From contig OY720102.1 in NCBI GenBank assembly GCA_963082875.1, forward strand, positions 1,178,001 to 1,242,000: a DNA stretch of 64,000 bases. Direction: 5' to 3'. Shown in pieces: positions 10,401 through 22,400 of this stretch. This DNA comes from Corella eumyota. Lineage: Eukaryota > Chordata > Ascidiacea > Phlebobranchia > Corellidae. The notes beneath the pieces are model-generated. The model worked only from the letters and a program-made list of their open reading frames with translations, was not told the origin of the DNA and searched no databases. How positions within the stretch are numbered: the stretch's first letter is position 1; the number at the start of each line of letters is the position of its first letter. Made by a program: the position numbers and the translations under genes.

Positions 10401-13400
10401 TTGTTTTCATACTTTTCATGCTTTTATGGCACTCATTTTTACTTATAAGAGACTCGGTTGCAGTTCTTTGGGGATATATATCTTTTTTCCGAGCAAACAA
10501 GTTTTTATAAAATATCGAGAGCTCTTTTAAAATAGAATGTTGGTCCGTCAAAATGGAATTTTGAACTTTTAATCGGTTAATAATTTTTTTATCTCCGTGG
10601 CGCTTTTCTAAATTTAAAAAATATTTCGTGTTCTTTTCACCTTCTTCCGCCCACTTTGCTCTAGACCGAACAATCGCGGCCTTTGTACGATTCATTGCTA
10701 GATTGTTAATTTTTTGTTTACAATTGTTAATTAGGCGCCATTGATTTTCGTTTTTTTTAAGGTTCCATCGTTAAGAAAGGAATTTTCCAGTTTAATTAAT
10801 TCCGCTTCAAGGCGAATTTCCTGTTTAATAAATTGTTTACTTTTATATGAGGAATATGCGATAGACACACCTCGCAGTACGCATTTCAGGGCATCCCATC
10901 TAATATGTGGCGTTGTATCGAGTTCCTGATTTTGTTTAAGATAGTTTTGAATTTCCTTTTTAATTAGGTTTATGTAATTTTCGTCTTCCAACAAGGATAT
11001 ATTAAGTTTCCAATACCCTTTACCCCGCGGTGTTGGGTCAAGCAACAGCGTTAATTTTACTATTTTATGATCTGATCTGACACTAGGTATGATATTAGCT
11101 TTAAGCGTTTTGTTTATTAAATTTGAAGAGGTTAGAAAGAAATCTATTCGACTTGCGACTTTGGGGTTATTTTGAATACGAGAAAAATTTAATAAATTGG
11201 GATGTTTTACTCTAAATATGTCATTAAGATTATATATTTGCATCAGCGAAATAAGTTCAGCACGCGCTTGTTTGTTTGAGTGGGCTAAAGCGCCACCACG
11301 TTTATCCAGGTCGTTATTTAGTGTTAGGTTGAAATCTCCCGCAATTATCATATCATAACATGTTAGTTTATCAATATTCGAAAATAAATTTGCAAAAAAA
11401 TTTGGCTCGTCACTGTTTGGAGCATATATGCTAGCCAAGGTCAATCGTTCGTCATTAATTTTAATGTTTAGAATAATAAATCTACCGTCCGTATCCTTGA
11501 TAACGTCATATATTTTGTAATTTATAGTCCTAGACAAACAGATCGCAACGCCCTTGCTCCTACTTGTGCCGTGCGACCATTCTATTTCGCCCCCAAATTC
11601 CATTTGCCATAGTTTTTGATCTTGCATAGTACAGTGAGTTTCTTGCAAACAAGCGATATGGATTTTTTTATGTTTCAGAAAATTAAATACCGTTTTTCTT
11701 TTAAGTTTATCTTGGAGACCGGCCACATTATACGATACAATTGTTAAAACCATACTTATATAAAAAAAAAAATCAATAAATAAACCTATAATACAATCAT
11801 GTTTTACTATCACAGCTTCTCTTGAGTACTGCCTGCAGCAAGGGAGTTTTCTCATTGTACGATTGCATCTTACACATCCTATGATAGTTTTTTTAATTGG
11901 GACCAAAAACCTTTCGTCGTCCGCGCAACACGCAGTCACTACATCATAATTCAAGTTGCAATTCCAGCAATGGAACTTATCGTTGGACTCCAGCATCCAC
12001 GCCTCTCTTTTGCAACCAGGGCAATCCACATTTATTTTGTTTTCGCTTAGGCTCGAAGCCTTGGGCTTTTTTCCTGTTTGAGGGGAGATGGTATCACGCC
12101 TACGTTTGTAGGTTACCTGTGTAAAAGTGTCGTCTGCTTCGTTATCAGTGATGTTTATGTCAGTCTCGCACTCGTTCGGTTGTGATTCCTTATCGGCTTC
12201 TATTTTATCTTTATTATTGCCGTCTGTAGAGTCTCGAGATAAAACTGATACGGACTGGCTTGCGCTTAATTTAGGGAACTCTCCTAACTTTTTAGGGCAA
12301 TTAGCGAATTTGTGTCCTTTTTCGTTGCAATTTTTACAAGTAAAAATTTGATTTTCATATGCCACAAACATCTCGTACCCCTCTATTTCGATATAGCTCG
12401 GAATTGTATCTGGTTTTAAATCTTCTTTGTTCATCAGAATTGTACGAACTCCAGTTATAAGGTTTTTGCTGTCTTTACGAAAATAAACTTTGTGGACTTC
12501 CCCGAATCTTTCCGAGAATACTTCTTGGATTTTTTCGTTACTTAGCGGGATTGGCACCCATCCTAATGTAACTTTTATTTTGTCTGTATTGTAAAGTTTT
12601 ATTCTGTATATGCTGGCGTTGCATTTTTCGTTCAAATCTTCCGCTAAATCCACCACTAGTTTTCTTGTTTTGCAAGTTACATCTACCAAATTCCCTTTTC
12701 TTATCGAAATTCCAACAAAGTTTTCTAGCGAGATGCTACTTTCTATCAAATAGTTTAGAAGGTCTTCCCTTGTGGTTCTTTTGACTGTTCTAAAGCTTAG
12801 ACAGTTGGGCCTTTCTAGCCCATTGCTTGTCTCTTTTGCTAAGGCTTTAGCGTAGCTCATAACCATTTTTACTGTAAACCAAAACACGACCGCACGCGAC
12901 GCGTCCAATCGTGGTATTAGACAACAACTACTAAACCAAAGCTGAATACCGAAAGCTCAGTCACGCCATCTAGCGCCAACTTGGGTTTGATTGCTTGCAT
13001 CGTCGGAGGATCGATCTTCCTCCTACTTATCCTCTTGTTCTTGTTTCTATGGTTCAGGAAACGAAACAATCAGCAAGACAGTGAAGCAAATAAGACCCCA
13101 GTGACACATGAACAAGATCGTGACTTTGAACAACCTCTTGATGTGACGCATGCAGCCATAGCTGACCAAACCACGTCATCGGTAGACAACCACAACGATC
13201 AAGTCGCTAGTTCGTCCAAACAAAATGTCACACCGAATGATGACGTATACGCTGTCATGAAAAAGAAGAAGAAAAAAGTAGATGGCGTCGAAAGCCAAAT
13301 TTATGACGTCACATCGCAGCCGGATAATGCAATAGCGGCAGACGTGTATGCTGTTGTGAACAAAGCAAAAAATCCCGAAGAACAAAAATTTGATGACGTC

Positions 13401-16400
13401 ACGATCAAAAATAGTGACGTTACATCACAAAACGATGACGTCGAGTCCGGTGACGACAATGCAAGTGGTTGTGACGTATAAAGCGCTTTAAATAATAGAC
13501 ACAAAAAAAGTTTTTGATTGTAAAATTATCTTGTATAAAATGTGTTTTATCTTTTCTTCTTTTGTATGTAAATAATTAAAAATGTTTTGCTGATATTTGT
13601 ACAGATTTCTTTGCAAGAATAAACAAGATTATAACAAAATATTTCTATATCTCTAAAAATATAACATTCTATAGCGGCAAAGGACAAGAACTTTTAAACA
13701 ATAAAATAAACAACGTTCTTTTTTGTTATTCGAAAAACAACAATTGTACAAATTCCTTAGTAATAAGAAATACACTCTAAACTACGTCATTGGGTTTCAT
13801 TAACAATATAACAATCGCTTATCCTAATGACCCTGGGGTAAAATTAAATAAAGACTGTGCTTTTATACTTGTTTCACATTAGAACTTATATTTACATGCA
13901 GAGTAAGGATAGACTTATAACAACAAATATGTGTGATGAATATTGCATTACTTGTGTAAATACAAAAAATGGGCAAGTTATTTATCATTACCGTTTAAAG
14001 AAATTTTTTGATTCGTTTCACTGGTGTAGAAATCGTTCATCAGAATTAGCAGTTATTCCAAACGCTAATGTATTTGAAACAATTGTTGACAAGGCACCTA
14101 ACAAGAGTTGTTACAGTAGCACTTATAGAATAGGTCTTGTCAGTTTAGACCAAAGTAAAAATTTAGATTGGGTTAATGGAAGTTCATATTCTTAGTACAA
14201 AAATCGAATCAACACTTTAAACGTAAACTTTCCAGATCAAACTTTAGCATTTCGAATTTCATCTAAAGAACTTAAACCTTATGAAAAAAACAAAAAGTTA
14301 TCCTTCGTATGTTATAAACCAACAAGCAGTATGATTCAAACTTCGACAAATTTGTCCCCAACAACTACGAAATCAACCACCAAACCAACTACTACGTCCA
14401 CGTCAACAACAACAACAACCACCAAACCAACTACTGCGTCCACAACATTAAAAAAATTAACCACCATTACCAAATTCCGAACAATAACGAAGCCAACCAC
14501 CAAATCAACCACTGCGTCCACAAAAAAAAAGAAACCAACCACAAAACCTGCTACTGTAACAACAACAAGTGGACATACTTCTACTATTGGGACCCACGAA
14601 CAAGTAAAACCAATAGCACCTACATCTAATAACAAATCAGGAACTTCTTCAACAAAAACTTTGCTTTTTACATCTCCACCTTTACTTTCATCTTCAACTA
14701 ACATAACTCAACCGAAAACGGAAAGCTCAGTCACGCCATCTAGCGCCAACTTGGGTTTGATAGCTGGCATCGGCGGAGGATCGATCTTCCTCCTACTAAT
14801 CCTTTTGTTCTTGTTTCTATGGTTCAGGAAACGCAACAACCAGCAAGACAGTGAATCAAATAGAACCCCAGTGACGCATCAACAAGATCGTGACTTTGAA
14901 CAACCACCTCTTGATGTGACGTATGCAGCCATAGCTGACCTTGATCAAACCCCGCCACTGGCAGACAGCCACAACGATCAAGTCGCTGGTTCGTCGAATC
15001 AAAATGTCATACCGAATGATGACGTATACGCTGTCGTGAAAAAAAAGAAGAAAAAAGTAGATGACGTCGCAAGCCAAATTAATGACGTCACATCGCAGTC
15101 GGATAATGCAATAGCAGCAGACATGTATGCTGTTGTGAACAAAGCAAAAAATCCCGAGAAACAAAAATTTGATGACGTCACGAGCAAACATAGTGACGTC
15201 ACACCACAAAACAATGACGTCGAATCCGGTGACGAAAACCCAAGTGGTGGTGACGTATAAAGCGCTTTAAAATAATAGACACAAATAAAAGTTTTGATTG
15301 TACTATTATCTTGTATGAAATGTGTTTTATCTTTTCTTCTTTTGTATATAAATATTTAAAAATGTTTTGCTGATATTTGTACAGATTTCTTTGCAAGAAT
15401 AAACAAGTTTATAACAATATATTTCTGTATATCTAAAAATACAACAATCTATAGCGGCAAAGGACAAGAACTTTTAAACAATAAAATAAACAACGTTCTA
15501 TTTTAAGTTATTCAAAAAACAATAATTGTAAAATTCTTTAGTAATAAGAAAAACACTAGGAACTACGTCATTGGGTTTCATTAAAAAAATATAACAATCG
15601 CTTATCCTAATGACCCTGGGGTAAAATTAAATAAAGACTGTACTTTTTACTTGTTTCACATTATAACTTATATTTACATGCAGAGTAAGGATAGACTTAT
15701 AACAACAAACATGTGTGATGAATCTTGTGTTACTTGTGTAAATACAGAATATGGAGAAGTTATTTATCATTACCGTTCAAAATTTTTTTTTAATTCGTTT
15801 CACTGGTGTAGGAATCATTTTTCAGAATTAGCAATTATTCCAAACGCTGCTGTATTTAAAACAATTGTTGACAATGCACCTAGCAAGGGTTGTAACAATG
15901 ACACTTACAGAATAGGTCTTGTAAGTATTGACAAGGGTCAACATTTTAACTGGGTCGTTAATAAGAGTTTATATTCTTGGTACAAAAATCGAATTAAAAC
16001 TTCAACCGTAAACTCCCAAGAACAATCTGTAGCATTTTGGATTCGATCTAAAGAACTCGATCCTTATAGCATCAAACTTTCATTGCCCTTCGTATGTTAT
16101 AAACTAACAAGAAGTATGATTCAAACTTCTACAAATTTCTTCCCAACCACTACAAAGCCAACCAATGCGTTTACAACAACAAAAAGACCAACCATCGATC
16201 CAGCTACCATACCCCCAACAACAACGAAGCCAACCACTAAACCAACTAAAGCCCCAACAACAGCAAAAACAACCAGCAAATCTACCATCGTAACAACGAC
16301 AAGTGGACATAAATACAATGCTGAGACCCACAAACAAGTAAAATCAATAGCACCTACATCTAATAACAAAGCAGGATCCCCTTCGACAAAAACTTTGATC

Positions 16401-19400
16401 TCCACATCTCCACCTTTACTTTCAATCAACATAACTCAACCGAAAACAGAAAGCTTAATCACACCATCTAGCGCCAACTTGGGTTTGATAGCTGGCATCG
16501 TCGAAGGATTAATCTTCCTTCTACTAATCCTCTTGTTCTTGTTTCTATGATTCAGGAAACGCAACAACCAGCAAGACAGTAAAGCAAATAAGACTCCAGT
16601 GACGAATGAACAAGATCGTGACTTTGAACAACCTCTTGATGTGACGTATGCAGCCATAGCTGACCTTGATCAAACCCCGCCATTGCCAGACAACAACAAC
16701 GATCAAGTCGCAGGTTCGTCCAATCAAAATGTCACACCGAATGATGACGTATACGCTGTCGTGAAAAAGAAGAAGAAAAAAGTAGATGACGTCGCAAGCC
16801 AAAATAATGACGTCACATCGCACCCGGATAATGCAATAGCGGCAGACGTAAATGCAGTTGTGAACAAAGCAAAAAATGCCGAAGAACAAAAGATTGATGA
16901 CGTCAGGAGCAAAAATAGTCACGTCACATCACAAAACGATGGCGTCGAATCCGGTGACGACAATGCAAGTGGTGGTGACGTATAAAGCGCTTTAAATAAT
17001 AAACACAAAAAAAAGTTTTTGATTGTATTATTATCTTGTATAAAATGTGTTTTATCTTTTCTTCTTTTGTATATAAATAATTAAAAATGTTTTGCTGATA
17101 TTTGTACAGATTTCTTTGCAAGAATAAACAAGATTATAACAATATATTTCTGTATCTCTAAAAATATAACATTCTATAGCGGCAAAGGACAACGCCTTTT
17201 AAACAATAAAATAAACAACGTTCTTTTTTTAGTTATTTATAAAACAACAATTGTACATAGCTTAGTAATAAGAAAAACACTTAGAACTACGTCATTGGGT
17301 TACATTTAAAAAAATATAACAATCGCTTATCCTAATAACCCTGGGTAAAATTAAATAAAAACTGTGCTTATTTTCTTGTTTTACATTAAAACTTATATTT
17401 ACATGCAGAGTAAGGATAGACTTATAACAACAAACATGTGTGATGAATCATGTGTTACTTGTGTAAATACAGAATATGGAGAAGTTATTTATCATTTCCA
17501 TTCAGAGGATAAGTTTAATTCGAACATCTGGTGTAGATATCATTTATCAGAATTAGCAATTATTCCAAACAAGGATGTTTTCAAAACAATTGTTAACAAT
17601 GCTCCTAAAAATGAATGCAACAGCGGCACTTACAGAATAGGTCTTGTTAGTTTAGACCAAGGACAACATTTTAAATGGTCGGATGGAAGTCCATATTCTT
17701 GGTACAAAGATCGAGTTAAAAGTTTAAACGTAAATTCCTCCGAACAATCCGTAGCAATTCGGATTTCATTTAAAGAACTCGAACCTTATAGCGTTGACAA
17801 AAAGTTACCCTTTGTATGTTATAAACCAACAAGCAGTGTGATTCAATCCTCAACAAATGTGTCCCCAACAACTACAAAATCAACCTTCAAACCAACCACT
17901 GCGTCCACAACAACAACAACCACCAAACCAACCACTGCGTCCACAACAACAACAACCACCAAACCAACCACTGCGTCCACAACAACAACAACCACCAAAC
18001 CAACCACTGCGTCCACAACAACAACAACCACCAAACCAACCACTGCGTCCACAACAACAACAACCACCAAACCAACCACTGCGTCCACAACTACAACAAA
18101 CCCAATCACTAGACCCACTACTACTGTTTCCACAACAACTACTAAACCAAAGCTGAATACCGAAAGCTCAGTCACGCCATCTAGCGCCAACTTGGGTTTA
18201 ATAGCTGGCATCGTCGGAGGATCAATCTTTCTCCTACTAATCCTCTTGTTCTTGTTTCTATGGTTCAGGAAACGAAACAATCAGCAAGACAGTGAATCAA
18301 ATAGGACCCCAGTGACACATGAACAAGATCGTGACTTTGAACAACCTCTTGATGTGATGCATGCAGCCATAGCTGACCAAACCACGTCATCGGTAGACAA
18401 CCACAACGATCAAGTCGCTAGTTCGTCCAAACAAAATGTCACACCGAATGATGACGTATACGCTGTCGTGAAAAAGAAGAAGAAAAAAGTAGATGGCGTC
18501 GAAAGCCAAATTCATGACGTCACATCGCAGCCGGATAATGCAATAGCGGCAGACGTGTATGCTGTTGTGAACAAAGCAAAAAATCCCGAAGAACAAAAAT
18601 TTGATGACGTCACGATCAAAAATAGTGACGTTACATCACAAAACGATGACGTCGAGTCCGGTGACGACAATGCAAGTGGTTGTGACGTATAAAGCGCTTT
18701 AAATAATAGACACAAAAAAAGTTTTTGATTGTAAAATTATCTTGTATAAAATGTGTTTTATCTTTTCTTCTTTTGTATGTAAATAATTAAAATGTTTTGC
18801 TGATATTTGTACAGATTTCTTTGCAAGAATAAACAAGATTATAACAAAATATTTCTATATCTCTAAAAATATAACATTCTATAGCGGCAAAGGACAAGAA
18901 CTTTTAAACAATAAAATAAACAACGTTCTTTTTGTTATTCGAAAAACAACAATTGTACAAATTCCTTAGTAATAAGAAATACACTCTAAACTACGTCATT
19001 GGGTTTCATTAACAATATAACAATCGCTTATCCTAATGACCCTGGGGTAAAATTAAATAAAGACTGTGCTTTTATACTTGTTTCACATTAGAACTTATAT
19101 TTACATGCAGAGTAAGGATAGACTTATAACAACAAATATGTGTGATGAATATTGCATTACTTGTGTAAATACAAAAAATGGGCAAGTTATTTATCATTAC
19201 CGTTTAAAGAAATTTTTTGATTCGTTTCACTGGTGTAGAAATCGTTCATCAGAATTAGCAGTTATTCCAAACGCTAATGTATTTGAAACAATTGTTGACA
19301 AGGCACCTAACAAGAGTTGTTACAGTAGCACTTATAGAATAGGTCTTGTCAGTTTAGACCAAAGTAAAAATTTAGATTGGGTTAATGGAAGTTCATATTC

Positions 19401-22400
19401 TTAGTACAAAAATCGAATCAACACTTTAAACGTAAACTTTCCAGATCAGACTTTTTTTGACTGTTCTAAAGCTTAGACAGTTGGGCCTTTCTAGCCCATT
19501 GCTTGTCTCTTTTGCCAAGGCTTTAGCGTAGCTCATAACCATTTTTACTGTAAACCAAAACACGACCGCACGCGACGCGTCCAATCGTGGTATGATTTAA
19601 ATTTAAATGAATATGGCAATCCAAATTATTGTTTATGATCTCATAGCGCCCAGTAGCGGTTAGCAAAATTTAAAAGAAAAATTGGGAATGCGCAAAATAA
19701 AATTATTGTTTGTGGTCTCATAGCGCCCAGTAGCGGTTAGCAAAATTTAAAAGAAAAATTGAGAAAGCGCAAATAAAATTATTGTTTATGGTCTCATAGC
19801 GCCCAGTAGCGGTTAGCAAAATTTTAAAGAAAAATTGGAAATGCGCAAATAAAATTATTGTTTATGGTCTCATAGCGCCCAGTAGCGGTTAGTAAAATTT
19901 AAAAATAAAATTTGAAATGCGCAAATAAAATTATTGTTTGTGGTCTTAGAGCGCCCACTAGCGGTTGGTAAAATTTTCAAAAAAACTGCCCTTAACTAAG
20001 GGAATTCAAATTATTTAAATATGGTCTCACAACGCCCAGTAGCGGTTGGTAAAATTTAACAAAGCATTAGAAAATTGTGCAAAATAAGAATTAAAAAAAA
20101 CAAAGGTATTAAAGTTGATATTACCAACAAACTGGTATAAGAGCATTGATTACAATAAATACCCAAAAATAATATTGTTTGTTAACTAAAATATAATAAT
20201 AACATAAATTGTACTTACCTTCTTTATGTAGAACTTTAGGCACCATTTCGTTGTCTTTTAAAGCTGATATCAACCATTTTAACGCTTCATTCATCTCCTT
20301 GTTTTGTTGCATAATTTTCTTTACTTTCCTCTTTACTTTTTTCTGATGTTTCAGTGTTTCCTTTACAGAATCAACCGTGCTTGCAAGCTCATCAATTCTA
20401 TAAAATAAATGACAACACTGTATTATTATACCTAGTGATATCCCGTCTTATAAAGAGCATTTTAATTGTTGTAACTTGGTCACAAATTAAATTTAAGCAC
20501 AAAATGCACTTTCTATAGGCCTTCCATACATATGTATATCATACACTACGCTTATTATGCACATGGACCGAAAGGGGACTTAAGTTTGTACAATTAAAAG
20601 AAAATAATGAAAGTTATAAAAATACAACAACATACAATGACACACAATGCTTATGGTTTACTAAACCTTTTATATACAGATTTTTTATGCGTATATAAAC
20701 TAATAACAAAACAAATTTACATAAACGCAATTTCACTACCAAAAATTTGAACAACTTTATGAAAACTTTAACAGATAGGGTAACTCACCTATCACTTATT
20801 CCTTCCACTCTATTTTCAAGTTTTTCTCTTTGTAACTTCTTCTGTCTAGAGTTGAACAGATCAGCGTTATATCTTTCCCATAAAACTACTTTCTTTTCAT
20901 CATTCTCATCAGGAACAGAAGCTGAAAAGAATTTAAAATTGAATTTCAATTAAAAAAGAAAAATTTAAGTCAAATTAAAACATTTCTATTTTACCGTTTT
21001 TAAACATAACATTTTATTATAAACAAAAAAAAGTCAAAATTTTATCTAATTTAGTCTAAATTTAACACTTTCAAAAAACACACACTTTTTTACATTTATT
21101 TATCCTTGATGTGGGAAGGTCAACTTCATGACCTAAACATAGTGTAACATCAGTTACCCTGACCCAGTCTCAAGTTGACATTGGCAGTTTGAGATATTAT
21201 AGAACACAATTGTCTGATAATTATGCTGCTGCTTTAGTGTTGGCATAGCAAAAGTTCATATAAGTTATAGCGCCTTACTTAAGGAGGCTACAGCATGAGA
21301 GGGGTAGGGATCAGACCCAAGACCTCATGTAATAAAGGCAGGTGACCACAATGCCAGTATACTTAATACAAGGCATGCAATTACGCAACTAAATTAATTT
21401 CAATTCAGCCAAAACTTACAGAATGGGTTGTCATGATCCCCATCACAACACGAAGTTAGAGCCCTAGAAATATGATGAACTACACTTAATGGTGTAGCTA
21501 GCCATGGTTTTTTGGAGTATTCATATATTAACTCATATCGTTGAAACTTCCATAAACTGTCAGTGTTCTGTACTAAGTTGTCGAATGTATAACTGTAAGG
21601 TACAAAAAGAAAGGTTAAATTGCCTGTAAATTTAAACTATTTTATCTGGACAAAACCCTAAAAAAGAAAGTGAAAGCAGAGAAAAATTAAATCATCTAGC
21701 ATGTATATTAATCACACTGTAAAAAAAAACAAAAACAGATGAATTAAATTTGGATTTTAAACTATATTAAACAGCTATTTTAATATATATAAACAAGTGG
21801 CTAAAATTCTAAGTGAGAAAGAAAGGGAGAAAATAACTTTAAGTCAACTAACAAGTATGCTACTTATTTTATCAAATAATACCAAAAAACAGTAAAAACA
21901 AAAACTGATTAAATTGTATTATAATTTTAAACTATATTAACTTGCAGGTTGCTTATTACCTCATTTGTAAAAAAACTTTAAAAATAAAAAAAATGTAAAA
22001 CACATATAGTATAATGCAAAAATACATCTACACACTAATACAAATGAACCTTTAACCTTACCTGAACATAGCAATAAGAAGGTTCAGTAGCAGAACATTA
22101 GCAAGTAATAAATATCCAGCAGACAGCACCGGAACAATCCAATGTTGTTCGGGGCATCTTCTTTCACCAGAATCAATCAAAGTTACATTGTTGGTGCATA
22201 CAAACTCATCATCAGCTAAAACGATAAATGCATTTATAAACTATATGTTTATAATTAAAACCTGGGTTGGTGTAGTAGTTAGAGCACTTATTTTAAACAT
22301 ATTTATTGTATATTTTTTGTTTTAATGTAACATTTGTTACCCTGACCCAGTCTCAAGTTGACTTTGCCAAATTAAGATATTATAGAGTATATTTGCCCAA

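Larger units (their letters stand above)
7901..12915 (-). mobile_element. L1/Tx1-group LINE, near full length, sense orientation in a TRPM2-like intron
   Basis: A 5.0-kb non-LTR retrotransposon on the minus strand. Its 5' end is at 12915, with only about 45-50 nt before the likely ATG (MVMSYAKAL). A 26-nt poly(A), seen as T on plus at 7901-7926, marks its 3' end. Frame 1 (12908-10731) combines an ORF1-like part, with a CCHC knuckle [14 protein letters not shown] and a CPGC...CWNC cysteine cluster, with an apurinic-type endonuclease ([28 protein letters not shown]). Frame 2 (10695-8035) is reverse transcriptase ([34 protein letters not shown]) and a C-terminal cysteine region [18 protein letters not shown]. 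The frames are separated by a slip at an A8 run. The element inserted at ATTTAAATGAATATG (7886-7900); the matching repeat lies not at 12916 but at 19601-19615, beyond the receptor array. Confidence 0.9.

Noticed and set aside
12920-13481. Unit A as an expressed tail-only protein
   Set aside because: No promoter, leader or ectodomain; it begins at the LINE joint and is a truncated end of the array.
14336-14704. Long antisense Val-rich frames opposite the Thr-rich stalks (also 16121-16432 and 17843-18280)
   Set aside because: They are shadows of the ACA/ACC threonine repeats read backwards; no start context or conservation independent of the sense frame.
14856-15209. Antisense frames opposite the receptor tails (also 16545-16922, 13176-13385, 18387-18596)
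   Set aside because: Mirror frames of the acidic tail; their hydrophobic look follows from the sense codons and no family is recognisable.
17890-20060. CRISPR-like arrays
   Set aside because: The repeats are contiguous with no unique spacers, and the genome is eukaryotic; they are minisatellites.
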